Program-made: the position numbers and the translations under genes
Shown: one piece after another, positions 51,701 to 62,497 of the stretch
Layout of the letters: each line of letters starts with the position of its first letter
Position numbering within the stretch: the stretch's first letter is position 1
The notes under the pieces: generated by a model
Seen by the model: the letters and a program-made list of their open reading frames with translations, nothing else
Database searches by the model: none
What the model was told of the DNA's origin: nothing
Assembly: GCA_002403335.1 (NCBI GenBank)
Contig: DHHO01000002.1
Location: 1-64,000, forward strand
Direction: 5' to 3'
From: Caldiserica bacterium UBA4770
GTDB lineage: Bacteria > Caldisericota > Caldisericia > Caldisericales > Caldisericaceae
DNA: 64,000 bases

Positions 51701-52310
51701 TTTTTGCCCAGGATACGGTACCATTTGCACCAAGCTTTATAACAAGGAGATCGTAATCCCCTGCACCGAAAGAGCTAGTATATCCTGCCACTATGTATCC
51801 CCCGTCTGACGTCTGCTGAATGGAGGAAGCATCATCAACTCTACTTCCTCCATACGTTTTTGCCCAGGATACGGTACCATTTGCAACAAGCTTTATAACA
51901 AGGAAATCCCTATATACTGCACCGGGAGGGTCAGTATATCCTGCTACTATGTATCCCCCGTCTGATGTCTGCTGAATAGATTTAGCCTCCTCATCACCAT
52001 CATCATCACCACTTCCTCCATACCTTTTTGCCCAGGTTGTTCCCATGGGAGCAGGTGCTGCCGTTGAAAGAAGATTTGTGATAGAATCTTGATTTTTATA
52101 GTATTCTGTCACATCGGTTTGTTTGATGCTGGTTGCATTAATCCCCTCTAAATTTACTGATTGGGCTATCGGTTCTATGTTTAAGTTCATAACAGGTATA
52201 TCGTTTTCGTTTACAGTTGCTTGAGCGATTGTTTCATATGGATGTGCATTGAAAGTAAAGATTGAAATGCACATTACTGCCGCGATAACTAATGCTAAAA
52301 ATTTTTTCAT
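48726..52310 (-). CDS. Large secreted protein: seven propeller-like repeats, four InlB repeats, two C-terminal repeats
   Basis: A 1194-residue exported protein. A signal peptide (KKFLALVIAAVMCISIFTF) is followed by seven repeats of about 48-50 residues with TSDGGYIVAGYT...FLVIKL...SWAKTYGGS (about residues 90-430), a different propeller family from that of its paralogue. Then come four InlB-type repeats (VTFNYNYAGATEPYATRST ... RTGYTFASWNTKADGTG), two GGTITPSGAVVVNYGADQ domains and two C-terminal repeats (VTWDVEGFAGTEGKIRI ... DESGHFWIV) shared with the protein at 45151-47955. I chose the ATG at 52310 for its AAAGGAGGATATA site and signal peptide. No anchor motif is visible. Likely surface or matrix protein. 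Confidence 0.85.
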   Translation of the reverse strand: MKKFLALVIAAVMCISIFTFNAHPYETIAQATVNENDIPVMNLNIEPIAQSVNLEGINATSIKQTDVTEYYKNQDSITNLLSTAAPAPMGTTWAKRYGGSGDDDGDEEAKSIQQTSDGGYIVAGYTDPPGAVYRDFLVIKLVANGTVSWAKTYGGSRVDDASSIQQTSDGGYIVAGYTSSFGAGDYDLLVIKLGANGTVSWAKTYGGSNYDDAYSIQQTSDGGYIVAGYTSSFGEGGDFLVIKLDVSGAVSWAKTYGGSGGDYWASSIQQTSDGGYIVAGSTGFFGALGDFLVIKLKVDGTVSWAKTYGGSNGYDSAYSIQQTSDGGYIVAGETNSFGAGNADILIIKLVANGTVSWTKTYGGSSGDDWASSIQQTSDGYIVAGYTDSFGAGNADILIIKLVANGTVSWAKTYGGSSGDDWASSIQQTSDGYIVAGSTDSFGAGDYDFLVIKLNSNGEIGGDCNYLKSCSPAVASPTVTVTDRTLSTTSISGLGATASVTTNSPTIQPITICVVVTFNYNYAGATEPYATRSTAYDTPLGSNMPLDPTRTGYTFASWNTMADGTGDTFTSSTVVTSDITVYAQWTINAYTVTFNYNYAGATEPYATRSTNYNTSLGSNMPLDPTRTGYTFAGWNTKANGTGSEFTSSTVVTADITVYAQWATNIYTVTFNYNYTGSPTEPYTTRSTTYNTPLGANMPANPTRTGYTFASWNTKADGTGDTFTNSTVVTSDITVYAQWTINAYTVTFNYNYAGATEPYATKSTAYNTSLGSNMPANPTRTGYTFASWNTKADGTGDTFTNSTPVTADITVYAQWTINTYTITASAGPGGTITPSGAVVVNYGADQAFTITPNTGYHILDVKVDGASVGPVSTYTFTNVIAAHTIAASFSIDTNTITASAGPGGTITPSGAVVVNYGADQAFTITPDLHYHVADVLVDGVSVLDELVDNKYTFENVDTNHTIDAYFEHNYFKTTYPVDTEVFSPTGTINVTWDVEGFAGTEGKIRILFYNGLTWEIVASNLDLADGSYDLDLAGKTISDPLRCRVRVGAYDPATSAWLTWGTNGQYYDESGHFWIVDTSPTKYFKTTAPICSEVFSPTDTINVTWDVEGFAGTEGRIRVLFYNGLTWEIVASNLDLSDGSYDLDLTGKTISDPLRCKVRAGIYDPNTGLWLTWGTNGQYYDESGHFWVILHQYPPA

Positions 52311-52391
52311 TATATCCTCCTTTTTTATAATATTGTTATGCCAAATCAATTCTCTCCATATAATACTTACTTTTTAAAAAAAGGCAAGAGG

Positions 52392-52603
52392 ACGAATTGC
52401 CCGTAGTACGAATTTCATGTAGAAAATTAAATGATCAACACGGTTTCTCTTTCCCGCTCTGTCACCCCGAGCCGTATTTGCGAGGGTCTCCTCCCTCACA
52501 CTACATAAAAAGACCTAAAGACGAGATTGCTTTAATTCGAGGAGGTGGACTGACCCCCTTCGGACTTTCCCCAAAAACAAAAAGAAAAGACGAGATTGCT
52601 TCG
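52392..52603 (+). repeat. Direct repeat A, copy 2 (212 bp)
   Basis: Near-identical to 44477-44688. It lies upstream of the second secreted protein gene, so the two A copies bracket both paralogues. The bases 52604-52731 after it are further GATTGCTTCGG and CGCTTGACTTCG units. Confidence 0.85.
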
Positions 52604-52731
52604 GTCGCAAAAAACAAAGGCGCTCCCTCGCAATGACAATGTGGAGAGATTGCTTCGGTCGTTTCACTCCCGCTTGACTTCGTCAAGGAAAGGAGTGCGC
52701 AATGACAAGAAAAAAACAAAAAGAGTGCCCC

Positions 52732-52865
52732 GCTTGACTTCGTCAAGGAAAAGATTGCGCAATGACCCCTTTTCTGTCACTTGTAAAAAAACTTCGAATG
52801 TTTCCTAATCATAAAACTCTCCCTATTCTAAATTAGCAGTCTCATATGTATCGTAACTTATTCAT
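52732..52865 (+). repeat. Direct repeat B, copy 2 (134 bp)
   Basis: Near-identical to 48519-48652. It ends 57 bp before the 3' end of the BaiN-type gene, marking the right border of the repeat-rich segment. Confidence 0.85.
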
Positions 52866-52921
52866 TTCGTAAGATTATTTCTCCCTTATTTTGATATGCA
52901 AGATTAAATTACCTATTACGC

Positions 52922-54175
52922 TTACTGTTTTTGTTTTGATTTAATAGATCCTGCAACCCATCCGCTACTCCATGCCCACTGAAGATTGTATCCTCCTGAA
53001 TCACCATCAACATCCATCACTTCTCCTGCAAAGTAAAGCCCTTTGACAAGCTTCGACTCGAGGGTATCTGGATCAATATCGTGTGTATCTACTCCTCCTG
53101 CTGTAACCTGTGCTGTGTCAAAGGTTAGAGTTCCTGAAACTCCAAATTCCCAGTTGGTTAATAAGTGAGTAATCCTTTCAATAGAGCTTCCGGATAAGTT
53201 AATTGCAGGTATATCTCTTTCTTTAACCTGTGCTCCCTTTAATAATACCTGAATGATTTTTTTATTAACAATGCCAAGAAGGATGTTGGAAATACTTCTT
53301 CCAGGATAGGCCTCAACCAATCCATTAATAATTTTTATAAGCTCTTCATAAGAGAAGGCAGGTAAAAAGTTTATATGTAAGGAGACATTTTCTTTTTTCT
53401 GAAGCAAAGCCGGAATCTCTCTGCTTATATTCAGTATTGCTGTTCCTGAGGCGCCATAGTTTGTGAATAAGATCTCCCCTTCGGATTCTTTTACAAGAGA
53501 CCTGTCAGTAAAAAGGCTTGCTTTACCCTTAAATCTAACTCCTGCAATGGAGTTTAAGAAGGGGAAGTTAAGTTTAACTTGTACCAGAGCTGGTTCAGGT
53601 TTAATAATTTTATGTCCTAACATTTTTGCAATTTTATATCCAGAACCATCTGAGCCAGTGTGAGGAAAAGACTTACCTCCAGTTGCAATGATTACATTTT
53701 TTGTAGTAATCAACCCGGCATCTTTACTCATTAATTTGAAGATATTGTTCACTTTTTCTATCTTATCTACCTTAAATCTGGTTATAACACGCACCTTATT
53801 TTCATCCAAATTCAAGCGTAATAGGTCCAAAACAGTCGAAGCTTGCATGGTGGCAGGGAATACTCTTCCTTCTTCTGAAGTAACAACCATAAGGCCGGCT
53901 TTCTTAAAAAAATTTATAGTATCAAGATTTGAAAATTCCCTGATTGGGTTAAAAGAAAAATCCTTATTTGAAGAATGAAAGTTGTGGATTCTAACCGAAG
54001 TATTAGTTAGATTACATCTTCCATCACCCGTGAGAAGTAATTTTTTCCCCACTCTTTCATTTCCTTCCAGTAAGCAGACCTTAAAGCCAATTGAGTTTGC
54101 TCTCAAAGCTGCCATCATACCGGCGGCTCCTCCTCCAACAACTGCAACATCAAATAGTGAGCCTCTCTTTTCCAT
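52922..54175 (-). CDS. BaiN/RdsA-family NAD(P)/FAD-dependent oxidoreductase (HI0933-like)
   Basis: A 417-residue flavoprotein. The FAD site is VAVVGGGAAGMMAALRA (residues 9-25), followed by LLLTGDGRCNLTN near 46, which is diagnostic for the HI0933/YhiN/BaiN family. The second dinucleotide block NVIIATGGKSFPHTGSDGSG lies near 155 and the C-terminal LYFAGEVMDVDGDSGGYNLQ near 375. Members reduce unsaturated substrates, for example bile-acid intermediates in BaiN, but most have no known substrate. Confidence 0.92.
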   Translation of the reverse strand: MEKRGSLFDVAVVGGGAAGMMAALRANSIGFKVCLLEGNERVGKKLLLTGDGRCNLTNTSVRIHNFHSSNKDFSFNPIREFSNLDTINFFKKAGLMVVTSEEGRVFPATMQASTVLDLLRLNLDENKVRVITRFKVDKIEKVNNIFKLMSKDAGLITTKNVIIATGGKSFPHTGSDGSGYKIAKMLGHKIIKPEPALVQVKLNFPFLNSIAGVRFKGKASLFTDRSLVKESEGEILFTNYGASGTAILNISREIPALLQKKENVSLHINFLPAFSYEELIKIINGLVEAYPGRSISNILLGIVNKKIIQVLLKGAQVKERDIPAINLSGSSIERITHLLTNWEFGVSGTLTFDTAQVTAGGVDTHDIDPDTLESKLVKGLYFAGEVMDVDGDSGGYNLQWAWSSGWVAGSIKSKQKQ

Positions 54176-54316
54176 GTTTTATTTTATCATTTTAGCTTAA
54201 AGGCTGCAAATCTGTAAATAGCGTTCTGAGAACTCTTTAATTATCAGGTTAACTAAAAAGGTAACATATAGCTTTGAAAAATTTATGTTTGTATATAATT
54301 AGCAAAGGAGGCATAG

Positions 54317-55780
54317 ATGAATACGAAAAATTTTACAATCCTTCACTCAAATGATATGCATGGAGATTTCACTGCCGAGATGAGGGAAGGAGGGACGAAG
54401 ATCATAGGAGGGCTTTCTCTTCTGTCAGGATATTTAAATAAAGTCAGACGAGAGGAAGAGAATGTGCTTTATGTAATTGCTGGGGACATGCTTCAGGGGT
54501 CGATCATCGATACAGAGTTTAAGGGTGTTTCGACAATTGAGATTATGAATTATCTTTTACCCGATGTCGCAACATTGGGTAATCATGAGTTTGACTATGG
54601 CTTACCTCATCTTCTTTTCCTTGAAAAAATGGCTAATTTTCCTATTGTGAATGCAAACCTTTACATTAAAAAATATCATAAGAGATTAATGAGCCCTTAT
54701 ATGATATTGAATAAAGCAGGTTTTGATATGCTTTTCATCGGTATCATTACGGATAGTGTTATTGATTCATTGCAGAGAGATGAAATAGGGAGCTTTGTTA
54801 CCCTTGAAGCAGCAAGTGAGGAAGTAGGAAAGATTACCAATGCCTACAAAAATGAAGATATCGACCTTACAATCCTTCTCACCCATATTGGTTTTGAAGG
54901 CGATAAGGAACTTGCAAGGATGCTGAAACCAGAATGGGGGGTAGACATAATTATTGGGGGACATTCTCATACAATCCTCGAAAGGCCAGAAGAAGTAAAT
55001 GGAATCCTTATTGTGCAGGCAGGCGTTGGAACAGACCAGATTGGAAAACTGGATATTACAGTAGATGATGATACGAATAGTGTTGTAGATTATAAATGGC
55101 AACTTATCCCTATCGACAATACTATCGCTGAAAAAGACGAAGAGCTCGAGAAATATATAGAGTCATTTCGAGAGGTTGTTGATAGGAAATACAATACCAT
55201 TATAACAAGGTTTCAGAGACAACTTACCCATCCCTCAAGAAAAATAGAAACGGAGCTTGGAAATCTCTTTGCAGATTTGATACAAGAAAGAGCAAATGTA
55301 GATGTTGCACTTACAGGAAGTGGCTCTATAAGAGGAAAAGAATTGGGACCAGTTGTAACATTGGGGGACTATATTTCTGTATTTCCCTATAATGATTCTC
55401 TAACCAAATTTACGGTAAGTGGGGCTACGCTTATGAAAATTTTTTCTAAGTTTATGAGCAATGAGAATAGAGACAAGGATGGAGAGTTTTACCAGGTAAA
55501 CAAAGGGGTAAAGGCTGTGTACAATAAGACAAGTGATTCGCTTGAATCGCTGTTAATAAATGGAAAAGAGGTTACCCCGGAGGGTATTTATACTCTCTCT
55601 CTTCAGGGATATCATGCAACAAACTGTTATAAGTATCTCAGTGTTACATATGAGGAGCTTTCATCAATAGAGCAACCAAAAATTGTAACAACAGCTGTGA
55701 GGGATACACTTGAGGAATTCCTGAGGAATAAACAAAATCTTACAAATAAGGTGGAGGGAAGGCTAACGTATATCACGTGA
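54317..55780 (+). CDS. 5'-nucleotidase/2',3'-cyclic phosphodiesterase family metallophosphatase
   Basis: A 487-residue two-domain protein. The metallophosphatase domain has the metal ligands in TILHSNDMHGDF (D and H), VIAGDMLQGS, VATLGNHEFDYG, LLTHIGFEGD and IIGGHSHTILE. The C-terminal 5'-nucleotidase domain begins near residue 305 (ETELGNLFADLIQER) with SIRG and FPYNDSLTKFTVSG substrate blocks. There is no signal peptide, unlike UshA, so it probably acts in the cytoplasm. GCAAAGGAGGCAT precedes the ATG. Confidence 0.9.
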   Translation: MNTKNFTILHSNDMHGDFTAEMREGGTKIIGGLSLLSGYLNKVRREEENVLYVIAGDMLQGSIIDTEFKGVSTIEIMNYLLPDVATLGNHEFDYGLPHLLFLEKMANFPIVNANLYIKKYHKRLMSPYMILNKAGFDMLFIGIITDSVIDSLQRDEIGSFVTLEAASEEVGKITNAYKNEDIDLTILLTHIGFEGDKELARMLKPEWGVDIIIGGHSHTILERPEEVNGILIVQAGVGTDQIGKLDITVDDDTNSVVDYKWQLIPIDNTIAEKDEELEKYIESFREVVDRKYNTIITRFQRQLTHPSRKIETELGNLFADLIQERANVDVALTGSGSIRGKELGPVVTLGDYISVFPYNDSLTKFTVSGATLMKIFSKFMSNENRDKDGEFYQVNKGVKAVYNKTSDSLESLLINGKEVTPEGIYTLSLQGYHATNCYKYLSVTYEELSSIEQPKIVTTAVRDTLEEFLRNKQNLTNKVEGRLTYIT

Positions 55781-55943
55781 TAATGTTATAAAACAGCAGG
55801 AGTTGAAGAGTGTATAACTTCAAGCCTTATATGGTTGTTATTGTGTTCTCTCATAAATACAAATTTGTTAGGTTGTTTTGAAAACTGTAGTGCTTATTTA
55901 AAAGTGTAATGATTTTCGAGGCATTAGTGGATATAATATTTCT

Positions 55944-57011
55944 ATGAAGACTGGCTCTGTGGACCTTCCTCTTCATGGAGGAAATGCTCCGAGATGGCTT
56001 TTTGAAAGGATGAAGAAACTCGGAAGGGAAATAAGCCTTGCAATTGTACTTGAGTATGGTAGGGGTGAACTTCTTAAAAGGCTCTCGGACCCCGTATGGT
56101 TTCAATCTCTCGGGTGTGTGCTCGGGTTTGACTGGCATAGTTCGGGGCTAACAACCACTGTAACGGGTGCTCTCAAAGAGGGGTTAAAAGAAGAAGAAAA
56201 AGATATTGGGCTTTTCTTTGCAGGAGGAAAAGGTAAAAGGGCTGTGAAAACTCCTCAAGATATTGAAAAAGACGCAGAGAGGGGTTTTATAAGCAATGAA
56301 ACCGCAAATAAACTGGTAAGAACCTCGCGTCTTGTTGCAAAAGTTGATTCTAATGCACTTCAGGATGGCTATACCCTTTATCATCACTTCATGGTATTCG
56401 ATAAGGAGGGTAACTGGACTGTTGTCCAGCAGGGGATGAAGGTTGAAATCAAGTATGCCCGAAGATATCACTGGTCATCAGAAGGACTCGAGAGTTTCGT
56501 AAGAGACCCTCATAAAGGGATTATCACTCAGAGTATTGAAAAACCTTTGAATCTTGTTGATAGCACAATTGAAAAGACAAGAGAGAAGATTGTAAGTGTT
56601 GCAGGAGAAGATACAGAGATTGTCCTCAAGGAGATTAAAAGCATTAATTTACCTTCCCATCACCCTTTGTACCCTTCTGATTTTAATATTGACTATTTGA
56701 GAAAGATTTTAAGAAGAACCAGGGAACTTAACCCTACTGATTTTGAAAGTCTTCTTCTCGTCAATGGCTTAGGAGAAAAGACTTTAAGGGCACTTGCGCT
56801 CGTCTCTAATGTAGTTTTTGGAAGCGAACTCTCGTTTAGAGACCCTGCTCTTTTCTCTTTTGCACATGGTGGTAAGGATGGATACCCTTTCCCTGTTGAT
56901 AAATATACCTATGACCAATCAATAGAAATTCTTCGCTCAGCCGTGGAGAAGGCAAAAATTGGTGAAATTGAAAGACTCCATGTCCTGAAAAGACTCGAAG
57001 AATTGATTTGA
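55944..57011 (+). CDS. DUF763 domain protein
   Basis: A 355-residue protein of the DUF763 family, common in archaea and thermophilic bacteria and of unknown function. The N-terminal MKTGSVDLPLHGGNAPRWLF is the hallmark, followed by FQSLGCVLGFDWHSSGLTTT near residue 53, GGKGKRAVKTPQDIEK near 93, and FESLLLVNGLGEKTLRALAL near 270, a helix-hairpin-helix-like block that suggests nucleic-acid binding. It is followed after 3 bp by the YigZ-type gene. No clear binding site precedes the ATG. Confidence 0.88.
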   Translation: MKTGSVDLPLHGGNAPRWLFERMKKLGREISLAIVLEYGRGELLKRLSDPVWFQSLGCVLGFDWHSSGLTTTVTGALKEGLKEEEKDIGLFFAGGKGKRAVKTPQDIEKDAERGFISNETANKLVRTSRLVAKVDSNALQDGYTLYHHFMVFDKEGNWTVVQQGMKVEIKYARRYHWSSEGLESFVRDPHKGIITQSIEKPLNLVDSTIEKTREKIVSVAGEDTEIVLKEIKSINLPSHHPLYPSDFNIDYLRKILRRTRELNPTDFESLLLVNGLGEKTLRALALVSNVVFGSELSFRDPALFSFAHGGKDGYPFPVDKYTYDQSIEILRSAVEKAKIGEIERLHVLKRLEELI

Positions 57012-57014
57012 AAT

Positions 57015-57605
57015 ATGGACTATAAGACAGTTTCGAGGGCTATTTCTGTTAAACAAACGCTTAAAAAATCTGTTTTTATCGGTTCAATTTCTCCTGCTGA
57101 AAGTTTGGACTTTGCAAAGATATTTATTTCTCAAGTACGCAAAAATTATAGAGATGCAAATCACAATGCATTTGCATATAGAATCGGGGTAAAGAAAGAA
57201 GAGTTTCTCTTTTCTGATGATGGAGAGCCTGCAAAAAGTGCGGGACTGCCTATATATAATGCAATGAGAAGTTATAGCATAACAAATGTTGTTATTGTAG
57301 TAACGAGATATTTTGGAGGCGTAAAGCTCGGCATAGGTGGTCTTATTCGGGCGTATGGTGATACTGCAAGACTTGCCATAGAAGCGTCAGGGGTGGAAAC
57401 ATTGAAGACGAAGATTACACTTCACATAGAACTTCCTTATGGGGAAATGGTACTTTTTGAGTATGCCGTGAGGAAAGTAAATGGAGAAATTATAGAAAAA
57501 GATTTTGGAGTATCTCCTGTACTAAAGGTTGTAATTTTTGAAGAAAGTCTTGAGGAGTTTAGATCAATCTTACAGTCAGGTGCAATCAGTATAAAAATCG
57601 TATAA
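57015..57605 (+). CDS. YigZ/IMPACT family protein
   Basis: A 196-residue protein. The N-terminal UPF0029 domain has SPAESLDFAKIFISQVRKNY near residue 25, AFAYRIGVKKEEFLFSDDGEP near 50 and VVTRYFGGVKLGIGGLIRAY near 95, the IMPACT/YigZ signature. A DUF1949-like ferredoxin fold follows (residues 135-195). Eukaryotic IMPACT inhibits GCN2; the bacterial role is unclear. Lies 3 bp after the DUF763 gene. Confidence 0.92.
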   Translation: MDYKTVSRAISVKQTLKKSVFIGSISPAESLDFAKIFISQVRKNYRDANHNAFAYRIGVKKEEFLFSDDGEPAKSAGLPIYNAMRSYSITNVVIVVTRYFGGVKLGIGGLIRAYGDTARLAIEASGVETLKTKITLHIELPYGEMVLFEYAVRKVNGEIIEKDFGVSPVLKVVIFEESLEEFRSILQSGAISIKIV

Positions 57606-57641
57606 ATAGTTAGACTTGACTTATCCTTTATTATAAATACA

Positions 57642-58772
57642 ATGGTAAAGATGAAACGTAAAAAGAATAGAATTGTTTTGTATATAATAATCTTATTAAT
57701 CGGGGTAGGTGCTTCTATCTTATTTTTCATGAGGTATCAGAGGGTAACAAGCAACATGCTTACCTGTGTAGAAGCCTTTTCTTTTGACACCTCTGTTACA
57801 AATGCAATGACTATCGGAGACGATATTCTTATCAGTACCTCCGATGGAAAAATCAATCTTCTCGATAGCGAAGGTAAAACTCTGTGGACAAAAGACGTTG
57901 GGTCATCTGTATTCTCTCTGGAAATAAGTAGTGATGGAAAGTACGTAATAATAGGTGCAGTTGAGTTTCATGTGGTGGATGTAGCAGGCAAAGAAATATT
58001 TAAGAAGGGGATGGAAGACCACGTATCTTTCAAGAGTAAATATCTGAAGGATGGAAAGATAAAATTTATCTTCCAGTCTTTAAGCGACCTTTCCTTAACT
58101 GCGGTAACTGTTGATGGAAAGGGCAAAACGCTTCAAACAGAGAAGATCGATGACCTTGGTGAAACCTGCTTTATTGATATATCCTCCTCGGGAAAAATAT
58201 TACTTTCTGGAGAAAGAGGAGAGGTCTACATTATAGAAAATGGGGGGTTCACAAAAGACGCAAATATGGATACAAAGGTCTCTACTATACACACAGTGTT
58301 TGGTTATTTTTTCGGTGATAGCACTATTGTTTGTGGATACAGGGTTTCTTATGACCCTGAGAAACCTATTCCAGTATACTTCTTTGATGAAAATCTTACA
58401 ATAAAAAAGACTTTATACTTCAAGAATATTAATGATATAAGTTTATATGACGGTGTTATCGTATTTTCAACAAAAGATGGCATCGTTGCATATGATGAAA
58501 ATGGAAAAGAAGTTTTTGCTATCGATGAGCTTGGTTTTCAAGGATTCAGTTACTTGCAGAATGGAACTTTTAGAGTGTGTGTTTTTTTCAAAAGAACTGA
58601 GGGAGAAAATGCTGATTTTGTTTACAAGATAGACCTTCTTGATGCTCAGAATAAGAAAATTGGAGATTATGTTTATTCTTCTGATACTATACCGCAGCTG
58701 TTTCTTGCGGCAAATTCCCAGAACATTTATCTTATAGACAAAAGCCATCTTAAATTAATATCAAAAGATTAA
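57642..58772 (+). CDS. Membrane-anchored PQQ/WD-like beta-propeller protein
   Basis: A 376-residue protein with an N-terminal transmembrane helix (RIVLYIIILLIGVGASILFF) and an outer domain of repeating beta strands. Blocks such as DDILISTSDGKINLLDSEGK TLW, DGKYVIIGAVEFHVVDVAGK and YDGVIVFSTKDGIVAYDENG are spaced like blades of a PQQ-type propeller. I do not recognise a specific family. It precedes ligA by 9 bp. Confidence 0.7.
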   Translation: MVKMKRKKNRIVLYIIILLIGVGASILFFMRYQRVTSNMLTCVEAFSFDTSVTNAMTIGDDILISTSDGKINLLDSEGKTLWTKDVGSSVFSLEISSDGKYVIIGAVEFHVVDVAGKEIFKKGMEDHVSFKSKYLKDGKIKFIFQSLSDLSLTAVTVDGKGKTLQTEKIDDLGETCFIDISSSGKILLSGERGEVYIIENGGFTKDANMDTKVSTIHTVFGYFFGDSTIVCGYRVSYDPEKPIPVYFFDENLTIKKTLYFKNINDISLYDGVIVFSTKDGIVAYDENGKEVFAIDELGFQGFSYLQNGTFRVCVFFKRTEGENADFVYKIDLLDAQNKKIGDYVYSSDTIPQLFLAANSQNIYLIDKSHLKLISKD

Positions 58773-61080
<2,308 letters not shown>

Positions 61081-61084
<4 letters not shown>

Positions 61085-62496
61085 TGGATATTACAAAACT
61101 TACTGCGTACGAGACTGTTAAAAGGATAAAAAGCGGGGAAATCGGTGTAAAGGAGACACTACTTTCTTATCTTAAAAAGATTGAAGAAAGAGAGGATTTA
61201 ATAAAGACCTTTATTCTTATTGATAGAGATAGAGCAATTAAGAAGGCAGAAGAACTTGACCAGTTAGAACACAAAGAGGGACTCCTTTTTGGGTTACCTG
61301 TTGCTATAAAGGATAATATTAATGTCTATGGGTACGAGGCAACTGCCGGGTCTAAGATACTTAAAGGTTATGTCTCTTTATATGATGCAAGTGTTGTAGA
61401 GAGTATAAAGAGAGAAAATGGGATTATATTAGGGAAAACAAACTGTGATGAGTTTGCTATGGGCTCTTCCACTGAAAACTCAGCGTTCTTCCCCACAAGG
61501 AATCCTGTTAACCTTGAGTATGTCCCGGGGGGTTCCTCAGGAGGTTCTGCTGCTTGTGTTGCTGCCGAAGAGGTTGCAATAGCCATAGGCTCTGATACAG
61601 GCGGGTCAATAAGAGAACCTGCTGCATTCTGCGGGGTGGTTGGTCTTAAACCTACTTATGGAAGAGTTTCAAGATATGGCCTTATTGCATTTGCTTCTTC
61701 TCTTGATGTAATTGGCCCACTTTCAAAGGATGTTAGAGATGCAGCACTGATGCTCAATGTAATAGCTGGCTTTGATGCACACGATGAGACGACGGTTGAC
61801 ATAAAAGTTGATGATTATCTTGATATATTGGAAGGGAACATTAAAGGAAAGAAGATTGGTGTTATAAAAGAGGTTATGGATTTTGAGGTACAAAAAGAGT
61901 TGAAAGACGCCCTGGAGAGTTCGATTCAGAAATTGAAAGGAGAGGGTTGTGAAATATTAGAAATCTCCATACCATACCTTAAATATGCACTCCCCTCCTA
62001 CTATATCATTGCCCCATCGGAAGCGTCCTCAAACCTTGCAAGATTTGATGGAGTTAGATATGGATATGAGTCGGATGGAGCGTACCTGAGGGAGTTTTAC
62101 GAAAACACAAGAACAGAAGGCTTTGGAGACGAAGTTAAAAGGAGAATCCTCATAGGCACCTTTGCACTCTCTGAGGGGTACTTTGAGGATTATTATCTTA
62201 AGGCGTCCAAAGTGAGAAGGATTATTGAGATGGACTTTGAAAATGCCTTCGAACAGGTGGATGCCCTGATCCTTCCGACAACTGCAACAACTGCATTCAA
62301 ACTCAATGAAAAAAAGAGTCCACTTGAAATGTATATGACAGATATATTTACAATACCTGTAAATCTGGCGGGACTCCCAGCAATTTCTGTTCCAGCCGGA
62401 ACTGACAAAGCGGGATTGCCTGTGGGCGTTCAACTGGTGGGGAAGTGGTTCGAGGAGGCATTACTTCTTCGAATTGCCCATCATATTGAGGAATGA
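61081..62496 (+). CDS. gatA: Asp/Glu-tRNA amidotransferase subunit GatA
   Basis: A 471-residue amidase-signature enzyme that releases ammonia from glutamine. The Ser-cisSer-Lys triad is present: Lys in LPVAIKDNINVYG near residue 77, cis-Ser in PGGSSGGSAACVAAE near 151 and the nucleophile Ser in IGSDTGGSIREPAAFCG near 175. Two Met codons start the frame; the first overlaps gatC. Confidence 0.96.
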
Positions 62497-62497
62497 A

